This document shows, in pieces, positions 1-10,820 of a stretch of DNA of 64,000 nt. The notes beneath the pieces were generated by a model. That model was not told the DNA's origin and searched no databases. It saw only the letters and a list, made by a program, of their open reading frames with translations. The stretch's first letter is position 1. The number at the start of each line of letters is the position of its first letter. Made by a program: the position numbers and the translations under genes. The stretch is from Cinnamomum chago (Eukaryota; Streptophyta; Magnoliopsida; Laurales; Lauraceae), in NCBI GenBank assembly GCA_038049695.1, contig CP142461.1:24745001-24809000 (forward strand). Reading direction: 5' to 3'.

Positions 1-59
1 TATGGTAGTGATAGGAATCATGTACCATCTTGAGGCAAAGTATTGAAGATGACATCAGG

Positions 60-246
60 GATGCGGATTTGGATTTTTGTTTTGACCTTGAGTCCTAACA
101 GGCTGTATGTGGCAAGTTAGGGGGTCGGATTTGGTTTTGACTGTGTGACCCAACAAGCTGTATGTGGAATGTTGGGGGGTCAGGTTTTGGTTTTTGGTTT
201 TGGTCTTGTGACCTAACAAGCTGTATGTGGAATGTTAGGGGACCGG
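60..246. repeat. Three degenerate tandem units of about 60 bp
   Basis: The phrase aacaRgctgtatgtgg followed by a G-rich run (gttagggggtc or similar) recurs three times, near 95, 151 and 216, separated by TTTTGGTTTTG-like runs. The units are diverged. No coding potential is seen. The block lies upstream of the PMD-like gene and is probably non-coding DNA of the element that carries that gene. Confidence 0.6.
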
Positions 247-877
247 TTTGATTTTTGGTGAAATGTCAATTTCAAGGTTTGGCTCAATTTGGCTCATGAG
301 GTGAGATGGTTAGGTTTTTTGGAAGCTCATGGGGCCTGGAATTCTTGTATGGTCCAATCAACTCAAAAGAGGCATGGAACCATTTTTTTTTTTATGCTCT
401 TGGTAAGAGGAATCTTCTCTAAAAGCCACTTTTAGTGCCTAGGTGGTCAAACCTGGCTCATATTGGCTAACCCATGGGACCTTAAGCTTTTGGGAATGGC
501 TTAGATCTCATATGGTTTTATTTTGGAAAGAATTTCTAAAGATATCTCTTTTGGATAGAGAATATCTAAGAATATCTTAACTTGGAGAGAATTTCTCAAG
601 TTCCCTTGATTTTTTAGAGAGAATTTCTCAAAGAATATTCTCTTTAGGAGAGATTATCTCAAATTCCCTTTTATTTTGGGAAGGTTGCTAATTTTTAGCA
701 CTTACCTCCTTGCTTTTCTCTTCTTTCCTCTTTTGGTTTGCTCTCTTCCATAAAAGCAAGTGAGGTGGGATCTCTTGCTTTTGTTGCTTTCTTTTTTTCC
801 AAAAGTCTTCAAGAGTTGCTCCAAGTGCAAGAGTTCTCCTTCTTCAAGAGTCTTCAAGTTCTTCTTCTTCTCCATCC
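247..877 (+). other. Upstream region and leader of the PMD-like gene
   Basis: AT-rich DNA without a convincing reading frame. Between 530 and 670 there are several imperfect short inverted motifs of the type gagaatttctc. From about 700 the sequence becomes pyrimidine-rich (ctcttctttcctctttt), as is common in plant 5' untranslated leaders. It ends in tccatccATGG, the proposed start codon context of the gene at 878. No TATA box was assigned with confidence. Confidence 0.4.
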
Positions 878-1771
878 ATGGCTTCAAGTAAGTTACCTTT
901 TTTTTTTTTTTTAAGAAATCCATGTAGAAATAGGATGGGGAAAAAGAAAGTGTTTCTTTTCTTTCTTTTTTTTTCTTCTTTCTTTCTTTTCTCTTTTTTT
1001 TTCTTTTTTCCTTTTTGCACGTTTTTTCTTCTCTTTTTTTTTTGTGCTTCTCTTTTTTCTTTCTTTTTTTTTTCTTTTTGCATTTTTTTTTGTGGGCCGT
1101 ACGGACAGATCCGTATGGATCTGGCCGTACGGCCCGTGGCCTGTGGGCCCAGCCCCTTTTTTTTCTTCTCTTTCTTTTTTTTTTTGATCTTTCTCCCTCT
1201 TTTTTTTTTTTTGAGAAAGTTTTCTTTCTTCTTTTTTTCTCATCATGACAATGCATCCTTTTTTTTTTTTTTTTTTGCATATCAAGATGTTCATATATGC
1301 TTTTGTTTTTGTAACAGTTGATAGCATGATGTGGTGACATACCTGAAAACCTTTACAAAGTTAGGAACTTGGAGCTCGCAGCAATGTTGAGCCTTTCCTG
1401 ATTTTGCGGAGTTTTTCAAGGTTTCGAAAGTTTGGAGTTTTGGAGCTCGCAGTGATGTTGAGCCTATCTCCAAGCTTTCTATTTCTGTCGGGGTACTTCT
1501 TTTTCTTTGGAATTGCCCCGAGGTCATGCCGAAATTTCGCCAGATTTTTTTTAGCAAAATTTCGTCATTTTGATGATAATTCTTTCCTCCTTTTTTTTTT
1601 TGACCTTTTGCAGGTGGTCCTTCCAGAACAGACAAGGGTAAAGAACCTATCACAAGCGTACCTCGTCGATCTGCGTAATCTTCTAATCCGGCCGTCCAGC
1701 AGGCCTGGGAGAAGGTGCAATACGTCGAGCAGCACCTCGAGGAGTGTGACTCCCTCAATAGAGAGGAGGCG
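878..1771 (+). pseudogene. PMD-like gene, 5' part: exon 1, intron 1, start of exon 2
   Basis: Proposed exon 1 is only ATGGCTTCAA (878-887), followed by a strong donor GTAAGT. Intron 1 (888-1613) ends in a T-rich tract and ttttgCAG. Exon 2 starts at 1614 and joins in phase, giving an N-terminus that begins MASSGPSRTDKGK. The frame runs to 1771, where element E interrupts it inside the codon series E-E-A; it resumes in the same frame at 19617. The join is supported by the 5-bp duplication aggcg at 1767-1771 and 19612-19616. One in-frame TAA lies at 1676-1678, so even without the insertion the frame is broken there, unless splicing avoids it. The tiny first exon is inferred from splice signals only. 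Confidence 0.6.
1097..1132. repeat. Palindrome cluster CCGTACGG in intron 1
   Basis: Two perfect CCGTACGG palindromes (1097-1104 and 1125-1132) flank AGATCC-gtat-GGATCT (1108-1123). They sit in an otherwise T-rich intron full of long T runs (900-1290), so the GC-rich palindromes stand out. They resemble in style, but not in sequence, the palindrome clusters in the LTRs of the other elements in this window. Confidence 0.7.
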
Positions 1772-3342
1772 TGTGAGAACCCGACCCCTAATCTCTTGGA
1801 TTAGTGTTGTTCTATTTGTGGATTAGTTCTTTTAGTGGGATTAGTAGTTGTTGGGTTGAGTTTGTGAGCTAGAATGGTTTTTCTTCTAGTTTTGGGCTTT
1901 TGAGTGCTTTGGTAGCTTGTGGGGCCCTTTGGGGGTTCCCTTTTCGGCTTTGCTTTTCTTGTGAGATTTTCCCGATTTGTTTCGTATCGCGTTTTTGGCC
2001 CGTTGCATTCATCTTGAGGAATCCTACAACTTTCATGTTGGCCCCGTATCCATTTGAGAACCCCAAAAACCCGATTTCTTGGCCTTGAGGGCAAAACAGT
2101 CATTTCACACCAAATCTGTACCCAAAACTTGATATTCTCGAAATCCGTGAAACATATACTTTTTGGAAACTAGATATTTCGACGATCATTTCTTCCTTCT
2201 TCGTCGAATCCATCCGAGGTCCCAAATTAGATGATTTCAGCCACCCAAGTCCCTTAAGTTGTGGGGCCCAAACCTCACTTGTTTATAAAAGGAACCCATC
2301 TCCTTCATTGCTCATTCTTCACCATTGTTCCAGCTGAACCTAGGGTTTTCCCTTGTGCAACTTCTTCTTCTTCTTGCTTCTCCATCTCCAAGCCACACCA
2401 ATAGTTCCTCGATCAAGAAATGGAGACCACCTTCTTCTTCCTCATCTTGCAAGCTTTCCATTGATACCATTTGTGAAGAGAACCCTCCATCACAAGACTT
2501 CCTTTGAGCTTACCTTGTCCATTAGAGGACCTTCCAAGTAAGTGTTCTTCTTCATCTTCTAGATTTGTAATCTTCTAGCCTTAGAGAAGCTCCACCTTGA
2601 TTATTGAAAGGTTTCATTGTCATTTCATTGTTTAACCCATTTTAGGGTTTGTTTTGGGGGTTTTTGTAGAGGTTGTGGATCTTGAGCTTGAGAGGTGTTT
2701 AGGAGCTTGGATTTGCTTGATTAGAGTCAAAGGCAAGTGGATGAATGGATTGTTTTGATTATTAACATGTTTTGTGAGAAAATCTTGATTCATTAATGGT
2801 TTTGGTGATTTTAATAGTTGTCTTTGTTAAGGATTTTGTAATTGCAATTTGATGGATGCATTTGCACTTTAGCATCATTTGATATTTCACACATGCATTG
2901 ATTTAAAATATCTTGAAATCTTGTTTTATACATACATAGCTTTTAAGATTTGGAAAAGTTTTTGTTTTATGCATGTTTTGGTTCTAAACTTGGATGCATT
3001 AGTTTTAGAACCCAAACTCTTTTGAAAACCTAATTCTTTGTGCATTATGTTTGGAAAATCATGTTGAGGATTTAGGTTTGAGCCTTGCATACATTCTTCA
3101 CAAAAAGAATCTTTTTTGTATGCATTTTCATTTGAAAAGAGTTTTATCAAATCAAGCTAGCCTTTGGTTTTAAACTTTTGAATCTTTTTAGGCTTTGTGT
3201 TTTTCATGTTTTTAAACATCTTAGAATGGCTTAAAACATGTTATTTAAGCTTGATTTAGTGGCCCAAAGATCCCTCAAAGAAATACTTTGAAATGGAAAA
3301 AAGTTGGATTTTTGGCCCCAGGGACTCGCCCGGCAGTGTCGC

Positions 3343-3482
3343 CGGTCGACCGAGACCTGTGTCTCGGTCGACCGAGGACACTGTAGGGCGACTGTGCAGT
3401 TTCTGAACTGCAAGCTGCCAACGGTCATTTTTATGACCGTTGTGCTTTCTCGGTCGACCGAGACCCCTTTGCCGGTCGACCG
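3343..3482. promoter_or_regulatory. CGGTCGACCG palindrome cluster upstream of TATA in the LTR of A
   Basis: Perfect CGGTCGACCG decamers lie at 3343-3352, 3365-3374, 3451-3460 and 3473-3482. Between them is a perfect inverted repeat CAACGGTCAT-tttt-ATGACCGTTG (3419-3442). A TATAAAG box follows at 3510, 28 bp after the last palindrome. The same arrangement recurs in the 3' LTR of A and in the LTRs of B, C and D. The position suggests binding sites for a dimeric DNA-binding protein controlling U3 transcription; that is inference. Each decamer has two CpGs and could equally be a methylation target. Confidence 0.75.
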
Positions 3483-3509
3483 AGAACTAGCCGTTGGCAA
3501 CTTTTTGGC

Positions 3510-3516
3510 TATAAAG
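3510..3516 (+). promoter_or_regulatory. TATA box of the LTR of A
   Basis: TATAAAG in the context tggcTATAAAGtcc. It sits just after the palindrome cluster. The related LTRs of B, C and D have TATAAATA at the same place (for example 37348-37355). Transcription would start about 30 bp downstream. Confidence 0.7.
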
Positions 3517-4154
3517 TCCATTCATTTCCAACCTTTTTCAAGGCTTGACACATGAACTTTTGAGAGCATTTTGGAGCCAAAGAAAGGGGAAGAAGTTGGA
3601 AAGGCTAGAGGGCTATTTGGAAATCAAACTCATGAGTTTTTAAAAGGTACACCTTTATAGTTATTTTGATTTCCATTCAAATGAAATCCATGCATGTTCA
3701 AATCCTTTGTATTTTCATTTATGCATGATTTCAAGCCCTTAAAGAGTTGTTTAGCAAACTCAATATCTTTCTTGGTAAATTAGATTGGTTTGCAAACTCT
3801 CTTAACTAAATCACATGCTTTCTTAGACTTTTACATTCATACAACTTGTTTAGTTCAATTCTTAAAGTTGTTTGAATTTCTCATGTGATTAGTTTTCTCT
3901 TCAATCATCATTTTATAAGCTTTGATTTTAAAATGCATCATGCATTCATTTAAGAGCTTCTTTGTTGAAATTGATTGAAGAAACACACTCATACACTTGT
4001 GCACACACTTTAGCTTAATTGAGTGTATGTTTGTAATTTGTATTAAACTTTCATATTAGCCTATTCAAGAGGCAATTTCATTTGAGCTTAAATTGTAATC
4101 TCTTAGAGTGATCTTTTGGAAAGACACCTTCTTAGAGAAATCTCTATTTGTAAA

Positions 4155-4320
4155 GGTTATTGCTTAGCCTAAGAAAAGCATCTTGTAAGGTTATTGCTTA
4201 GCCTAAGAAAAGCATTTTGTAAAGGTTATTGCTTAGCCTAGAAAAGCGCATTGTAAGGTTGTTGTTGAGCCTAGAAAAACAACATTGTATAGGTTATTGC
4301 TTAGCCTTTGAAAAAGCATA
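4155..4320 (+). repeat. Five tandem hairpin units in the LTR of A, loop AGCCT..GAAA
   Basis: Units of 32-38 bp near 4158, 4191, 4226, 4257 and 4293 read ggttattgcttagcct..gaaaagcat. In most the stem is TGCTT/AAGCA. In the unit at 4261-4283 both arms have changed, to GTTGTT/AACAAC, around the same loop GAGCCTAGAAA. Element B shows TTGATGTT/AACATCAA around AAGCCTTGAAA (38666-38692). A constant loop with exchanged stems points to a structure kept at the RNA level. Confidence 0.75.
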
Positions 4321-4576
4321 AATAGTGGAAATCCGGTGGGGTGTTGGATGCACAAGCCGGTAGTGGATGTAGGCACGTTGGCCGAACCACTATAAATATT
4401 GTGTTGTGGTGATTGCTATGTGGTGATTGTTTTTGTTTAGCTTCCGCATATTTTATGATCAATCATCACATGTGACTAGTTTTTGTTAAGAAATTAAAAT
4501 TGGTTTAAATTGGTCACATTTGTAGCTCACCCTATTCACCCCCCCTCTAGGGTTAGGATCCTCGTGGACTTTCAAT

Positions 4577-4590
4577 TGGTATCAGAGCCA
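4577..4590 (+). other. Primer binding site of A (tRNA-iMet)
   Basis: TGGTATCAGAGCCA starts two bases after the 5' LTR end. It is complementary to the 3' end of plant initiator tRNA-Met, the usual primer of copia and many gypsy elements. Confidence 0.9.
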
Positions 4591-4689
4591 AGTGCTCTAT
4601 CCCTTAGGATCAAGTGTTTGGAACTCTTGATTAGGTGTAAAAACCTAGAGTTAAAACCCTAGAGTAGTGCTTATTTGAAATTCATTAGA

Positions 4690-6264
4690 ATGGACTCCAC
4701 TATGCTAGACTTTGTAGATTCTTCTAGACCCCTCATTCTTCCTTCTATTGGAGATTCAAACGCTCACTTAAATGAATATCAATTTGACTCAAAAGAGGAA
4801 GAAAATGAGTATGATGAAGATGATCTTCAACAAGCCTATAATGAATTATATACATTATCTTCAAAGCTTGATAAGAGAAATAAAAGTCTAAAAGAAGAAT
4901 CAAATAGACTAAACAAAGAGCTAGCCTCTTCAAAAGATGAACTTAGAGAGAAAGAAGAAGTTATAAAATGTCTAGACTCTAAGTTCATGATCTCTTTAAA
5001 TAACCTATCCAACATTCAAGATGAACTAAAAGAATTAAAGATGGGTTATGAAAATGTCAATAAGGAAAATCTAAAACTAAGAGATCAATTACAAAGGCAA
5101 GGTAAAGACTTTAACAATCTTGAATCTAAATTGACTATCTCTAAGAAAAATTTATCTAATGCTCAAGATGAATTAAATGAGATTAAGATAAATTGTGATG
5201 AGCTTAAAAATGAAAATTTGAACCTAAGAGATACAATTAAAAGACAAGATGAAAACATTAACTATTTAAAATCCAAGTTGACAATTTCTAATGAAAACTT
5301 GTCTAATGCACAAAGTAATGTAAAAACTCTAGAACTTGGATCTAATATAGTTAATTAACTTAAAGCTAAGTTAAAACTTGCCAATGAAGAGCTAAGCAAA
5401 TATAAGGAAATTGAAAATGAACTTTCAAAAGTTAAAAATGAAAATTCAATCCTTATAACCAAAGTCACTCAACTTGAAAGCTATAAACAAAAGTATGAGT
5501 GCAAGTTTACCCAAAGTGAAGATAGACTTGAAAAATTATTTAAATTGGGTAAACCTCATGGAGATAGGACGGGTCTTGGTTTTAATAAGTATACTTCACA
5601 TGACCCTAAATTCACCAACACTTTTGTGAAAGGTGAGTCCTCATTCTCTAGCACTCTCTCTCAAATGTCCAAAATTAAATGTCATTATTGTGGTAAAGAA
5701 GGACATCTAAAATTTGAGTGCAAACTAAGAAAAAGAAGCTATGTGTCTAAGCCCATCTTTGAACTAAAGAATGGAGAATCAAAACCTATGAAGGGTAAGA
5801 CACTAAAATCCAAGGAAGACTCCATAAAGCTTAAACAAGTTAAACCAATTAACAAGGAGTCTCCCAAGATAGATTCTAAAAAGCTTAAACAAGTTAAACC
5901 AAGCTTGAAAGAATCTAAGAACAAAAAGCTTCTCAACCTACCTCCCTTATATGAACCCATGAAAGAACTTTTGAAGAAAGTTGCTAAGTTAAATCTAAAA
6001 TTCAAAAGTCAAGTAAAGGGAGAAAGTAAGAAGAAAAGAAAAGTGAAACAATCCCCAAAGAAACAAACTCACCAACATCAAAAGACTAATCACCATTCTA
6101 AGCCAAATTTAGTAAAATCTAAATATCATGGTGATAAGTTCAAATTGAAAATTTATCAAGTTAAATCTCCTATAGTTGGTGAGAAGTCCAAACAAGACCT
6201 CAAAGTTCAACCCTCCCAAGACCTTAGGTGGATTCCAAAAATTATCTACTTAGTCAAACCTTAA
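4690..6264 (+). pseudogene. gag-like frame of element A with one in-frame stop
   Basis: One frame runs from ATG at 4690 to TAA after 6261, broken by a single TAA at 5356-5358; the frame is the same on both sides. The first part (about 220 aa) is acidic near its start and then a long Lys/Glu/Asn-rich predicted coiled coil with three related segments ending in SN-type repeats. The second part has a GKPHGDRTGLGF segment common in plant copia Gag proteins. A CX2CX4HX4C zinc knuckle follows (CHYCGKEGHLKFEC, about 5680-5725), then a very basic tail ending in a WIPK-like motif, as found just before protease in full elements. Gag coats and packages element RNA. No protease or polymerase follows. The single stop may be recent or read through; no frameshift is visible. 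Confidence 0.8.
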
Positions 6265-6279
6265 GGCCTTGAACCTCCT

Positions 6280-8060
6280 TGACCAACCTATCCTTTAATA
6301 GTTAAATTATTTTGTTGGTCATGTTGCTTTGCATTTTGTTCTTTCTTAGTTACATTTCTTAAAATGCATTGTTTCTTTATGATCAATTGATTTTGTTTTC
6401 ATACACCATTCTAAGTTACACTTCATGGTTTTCAAAATCTTTTGATTATAATTTCATCATGTTTGATTTGCTTTTTGCACACATATGTCTTGCATTGCAT
6501 TTCTTTACATGATTAATTGATTGTGATGTTAAAAGCTTTCATAGCTAGATTTATTCATGATCAATTGTTGTTGAATCATTTGTAAGATTTTTTTGAACAA
6601 ATGATTTGAATCAATTCAAGTTTTTCCATGGACTTCTAAGTTATACTTTTATATGGAAAATCATTGTTTTGAAAAATCGACTTGTATGTGTTTCATTTAA
6701 GTCATATCTTTTAAAATACAATGTTGAAAATTGATCTTCAAATTCATTCTTTTTATGCTCATTGTTGGATTTTGTTTATCAAAATGATTTGAAGATTGTT
6801 TGAATGGAAATGCTCTAAAACATCATTAGTTATAATCATCAACGCATGTTCCATGATTCTCATTTCCTTTTTCTTTTGGTTACATCATCTTAGAAATGGA
6901 AATGAATATTGTTTGCATCTTTGCTTATTTGTCTACATTCTTTCTATATGCAAATGACTATTGGTTCCATGTATGGTTGTGATCTTAGTTATATTTGTAG
7001 AAACCATACTAGAACCCAAATCCATCCTCTATGCCTTCTAGTCATTTCTTTTTGGATGGTTATGATGTTGATTCATGTAGATTCTCTTGGTGTCATCCTT
7101 ATACATGTTTCAACTTCATAAGTAGTGATCTTAATCATATGAAACACTTTGAAATCCATTCCTCGTATTTCTATATGTTTAATGGATATCTTAGATGTTG
7201 AATTCATATGATTTTGACACTTTGGAAATTGCATGCTTTACCAAGTCATATCCTTTTGCATTGCAATTTGCCTTGTTCATCACTATGCTCATTAGTTATA
7301 TCTTACAAAGTGATGAATATCCATTTATGATGCTTGATGGTTGTTTGTGTTTGTCACATCCTTGCTATTAATTATATTGACATATTCAATTGGTTTCTTT
7401 TGGTATAATTTTCCATTGATTTCATATCCAATTGATGTCTAATCTTGTGTATGTGATAGACCTTGTGTACATTGGATTGAACTTGATAGTTATATATGTG
7501 TTCCATGTCACACACCATTAGCATCATAATTTTCATGTTTGCCACCTCTCTTGCTCATATAGGTATATCTCATGACCACCATGTTTATGTGTTCATAATA
7601 TTGGTTGGTTATTAGTTGAGGTTGGCTTCATGCTTGAAATTTATTTCACTCTTCTTGCACATAATAGTCATATTTATTGTTTGAATGAAATGATTTCACA
7701 ACTTTTATAGCATATGATTTTCATAGTTATATTGATTGATGCTATGTTTGAGTAAACCCCTTTGTATCATGGATAGCTCTAATTTGGATTTCTCATAATA
7801 GTTATACTTTTAAATCCATTTTAGAGTGATTGATTTAATAGTCATATCCTTAAATCTCAATTGGTATTCTTTGTTTTTCCAATTGATATCCATGATTGCT
7901 TTTCCCATTGACCTTGATCTTTTGGTAATTTGATCATATTGAGCTTTATAGTTAAATGAATCTAATCCTTTCCTTGAAGTTGACCCTCACTTGGTTAAAC
8001 CATCTACTTCTTGCATTTAATAGTTATATCTTGTCAAAGTTTGACAAAAGAAGAGAATGG
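6280..8060 (+). other. Hairpin array of element A with AGTTATATC-like loops
   Basis: No coding frame. The region is a series of short inverted repeats whose loops carry a motif close to AGTTATATC. Clear members (left arm/right arm): TGACCAAC 6280-6287/GTTGGTCA 6314-6321; TGCATTTT 6330-6337/AAAATGCA 6361-6368; ATCTTCAAAT 6734-6743/ATTTGAAGAT 6787-6796; TTCATCACT 7276-7284/AGTGATGAA 7309-7317; ATAGCAT/ATGCTAT 7707-7745; CTCTAATTTGGATTT 7777-7791/AAATCCATTTTAGAG 7812-7826 (two mismatches). Loops are mostly 20-28 nt. Stem sequences are unrelated to each other; the loop motif is shared. Related arrays fill elements B, C and D. Function unknown; candidates are RNA packaging, Gag binding or RNA stability. 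Confidence 0.8.
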
Positions 8061-8160
8061 ATTGAGGGGGAGTGTAAACCTTCATAGGAAGTATTAGTTT
8101 TGATCAAATTCACCCTTGGATTGCCTTTGAGCCCTTAGAGATAACTTACATACATGATAG

Positions 8161-8200
8161 CCTGTTATGAATTTCATTTTCGATTTCATTTGTTAACAGG
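8161..8200 (+). other. Conserved inverted repeat CCTGTTA/TAACAGG
   Basis: CCTGTTA (8161-8167) and TAACAGG (8194-8200) enclose a T-rich 26-nt loop. The same arms recur in element B near 41790-41829 and in C near 48405-48446, where the loop is largely conserved too. The right arm, in ttcatttgttaacagG, also looks like a splice acceptor. Role unknown. Confidence 0.6.
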
Positions 8201-8261
8201 TGCTTCTAAAGGTATTCTTCTTGTCTCATGTGTGTAGGTACCTTTGCAATTTAATGTCAAA

Positions 8262-8745
8262 GGGGGAGAGAGAGTTCAAGTGTGTCTCAAAGATCTCCTA
8301 CTCTTCAAAGGGGGAGAGAGTTCGAGAGTTCAAGTACTCGAAGATCTCCTATCCATCAAAGGGGGAGAAAGAACTCAAGTTCTCAAAGGGTGAAGAGAAT
8401 GTCCAAGCTTCCTAAGGAGAGTTGTGTATGATCTTCTACAAAGGGAGAGAATGCATATCTTGCCAAAGGGAGAGAGAGGCATGGTCAAAGGGGGAGAGCA
8501 AATAGAAGAAAGAAAGCTTGGAGCTAAAGAAGATGCTTGGCCAAAGAGAGGAAGATGAAAAGAAAGCTTGAAGAATGATCAAGCACCAAGCATCATGAAG
8601 ATTGAAGAAAAGAACTCAAGAGCCCAAGCTAAGAGAAGAAGCATCCAAGAAGATTTCAAGACTTGTCCAGCTGAGGGGGAGCTGAAGACCTTGGTGTGTA
8701 ATTTCAATGATGAGTAAGTTGCCATCAAATTGCAAAGGGGGAGAT
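8262..8745 (+). repeat. Purine-rich zone with repeated polypurine-tract-like motifs
   Basis: The motif caaaggggGAGA and close variants occurs about eight times (near 8262, 8309, 8357, 8385, 8441, 8463, 8484 and 8735). The last copy (8733-8745) directly abuts the 3' LTR and is the expected plus-strand primer; others lie up to about 480 bp upstream. The open frames here are by-products of the purine bias and are not called as genes. Confidence 0.75.
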
Positions 8746-10495
8746 TGTTAGGGATTTTGTAATTGCAATTTGATGGATGCATTTGCACTTTAGCATCATT
8801 TGATATTTCACACATGCATTGATTTAAAATATCTTGAAATCTTGTTTTATACATACATAGCTTTTAAGATTTGGAAAAGTTTTTGTTTTATGCATGTTTT
8901 GGTTCTAAACTTGGATGCATTAGTTTTAGAACCCAAACTCTTTTGAAAACCTAATTCTTTGTGCATTATGTTTGGAAAATCATGTTGAGGATTTAGGTTT
9001 GAGCCTTGCATACATTCTTCACAAAAAGAATCTTTTTTGTATGCATTTTCATTTGAAAAGAGTTTTATCAAATCAAGCTAGCCTTTGGTTTTAAACTTTT
9101 GAATCTTTTTAGGCTTTGTGTTTTTCATGTTTTTAAACATCTTAGAATGTCTTAAAACATGTTATTTAAGCTTGATTTAGTGGCCCAAAGATCCCTCAAA
9201 GAAATACTTTGAAATGGAAAAAAGTTGGATTTTTGGCCCCAGGGACTCGCCCGGCAGTGTCGCCGGTCGACCGAGACCTGTGTCTCGGTCGACCGAGGAC
9301 ACTGTAGGGTGACTGTGCAGTTTCTGAACTGCAAGCTGCCAACGGTCATTTTTATGACCGTTGTGCTTTCTCGGTCGACCGAGACCCCTTTGCCGGTCGA
9401 CCGAGAACTAGCCGTTGGCAACTTTTTGGCTATAAAGTCCATTCATTTCCAACCTTTTTCAAGGCTTGACACATGAACTTTTGAGAGCATTTTGGAGCCA
9501 AAGAAAGGGGAAGAAGTTGGAAAGGCTAGAGGGCTATTTGGAAATCAAACTCATGAGTTTTTAAAAGGTACACCTTTATAGTTATTTTGATTTCCATTCA
9601 AATGAAATCCATGCATGTTCAAATCCTTTGTATTTTCATTTATGCATGATTTCAAGCCCTTAAAGAGTTGTTTAGCAAACTCAATATCTTTCTTGGTAAA
9701 TTAGATTGGTTTGCAAACTCTCTTAACTAAATCACATGCTTTCTTAGACTTTTACATTCATACAACTTGTTTAGTTCAATTCTTAAAGTTGTTTGAATTT
9801 CTCATGTGATTAGTTTTCTCTTCAATCATCATTTTATAAGCTTTGATTTTAAAATGCATCATGCATTCATTTAAGAGCTTCTTTGTTGAAATTGATTGAA
9901 GAAACACACTCATACACTTGTGCACACACTTTAGCTTAATTGAGTGTATGTTTGTAATTTGTATTAAACTTTCATATTAGCCTATTCAAGAGGCAATTTC
10001 ATTTGAGCTTAAATTGTAATCTCTTAGAGTGATCTTTTGGAAAGACACCTTCTTAGAGAAATCTCTATTTGTAAAGGTTATTGCTTAGCCTAAGAAAAGC
10101 ATCTTGTAAGGTTATTGCTTAGCCTAAGAAAAGCATTTTGTAAAGGTTATTGCTTAGCCTAGAAAAGCGCATTGTAAGGTTGTTGTTGAGCCTAGAAAAA
10201 CAACATTGTATAGGTTATTGCTTAGCCTTTGAAAAAGCATAAATAGTGGAAATCCGGTGGGGTGTTGGATGCACAAGCCGGTAGTGGATGTAGGCACGTT
10301 GGCCGAACCACTATAAATATTGTGTTGTGGTGATTGCTATGTGGTGATTGTTTTTGTTTAGCTTCCGCATATTTTATGATCAATCATCACATGTGACTAG
10401 TTTTTGTTAAGAAATTAAAATTGGTTTAAATTGGTCACATTTGTACCTCACCCTATTCACCCCCCCTCTAGGGTTAGGATCCTCGTGGACTTTCA
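8746..10495 (+). repeat. 3' LTR of element A
   Basis: Starts TGTTAGGG directly after the polypurine tract and ends GGACTTTCA. It carries the same four CGGTCGACCG palindromes (first at about 9264), TATAAAG near 9431 and five hairpin units (about 10075-10240) as the 5' LTR. Confidence 0.95.
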
Positions 10496-10820
10496 GTCTT
10501 TAATATGATTAATATTGATTTCAAGATGTGCTTATTGATGAGTTATTTCTCCCTTGTTAATCTCTTGGAAATGTATGTATCATAGTGTCAAGATTTCAAA
10601 TGATTTCACATGAATGAGTTTTCTCCACCTTGTGATTAATTGTGAATGGAAAGAATGGAAACAGAGGAACTTGAAATGAGGAGCTCTTTAGCTCATGTTA
10701 TTGTCTTGGAAACATGTATTTAAACCATCTTGTTTATGGTTCTTTGTGGTTGATTATATGTTGGGAGGAAAGGAAAAAGAGGAAGAAAAATCAGCTTTCC
10801 CGGACTTGCTGTACCCAGGT

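Larger units (their letters stand above)
2825..4574 (+). repeat. 5' LTR of element A
   Basis: Starts TGTTAAGG and ends GGACTTTCA. Order of parts: AT-rich U3; four CGGTCGACCG palindromes (3343-3482); TATAAAG (3510-3516); AT-rich R/U5; five tandem hairpin units (about 4155-4320); a C-rich run before the end. Nearly identical to 8746-10495. Confidence 0.95.
2825..10495 (+). mobile_element. Element A: copia-type non-autonomous LTR retrotransposon carrying gag only
   Basis: Complete element of 7671 bp flanked by the 5-bp duplication gtctt (2820-2824 and 10496-10500). Both LTRs are 1750 bp, start TGTTA, end CTTTCA and differ at only a handful of positions by eye, for example aagg/aggg at the start, agggcg/agggtg, and tagctc/tacctc near the end. 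The interior (4575-8745) has a tRNA-iMet primer site, one gag-like frame with a zinc knuckle and one stop, a long hairpin array, a purine-rich zone and a polypurine tract. No protease, integrase, reverse transcriptase or RNase H is present, so movement would need an autonomous partner. Elements B, C and D belong to the same family. Confidence 0.95.

Noticed and set aside
702..1340. Long Lys/Arg-rich (minus) and Phe-rich (plus) frames
   Set aside because: They follow from long T tracts and lie within the proposed intron 1; no protein-like composition.
3231..3555. Open frames on both strands over the CGGTCGACCG cluster, with peptides rich in RSTE and SVDR, repeated in every A-family LTR
   Set aside because: The palindromes read open in several frames; the frames recur wherever the palindromes do and have no known domain. 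They are by-products of the repeats, as are the similar frames at 10695-10965, 16625-16957, 37091-37459, 43839-44192 and 60939-61313.
6900..7130. Small frame of about 70 codons in the hairpin array of A
   Set aside because: Not conserved as a frame in B or C despite good nucleotide alignment; stops interrupt it there.
8200..8415. Ser/Lys/Glu-rich frame in the purine zone
   Set aside because: Composition reflects repeated purine motifs; related zones in B and C carry different frames.
4575..8745. Search for reverse transcriptase, integrase, protease or RNase H in element A
   Set aside because: No frame longer than gag and no catalytic motif was seen on either strand; the same holds for B and C.
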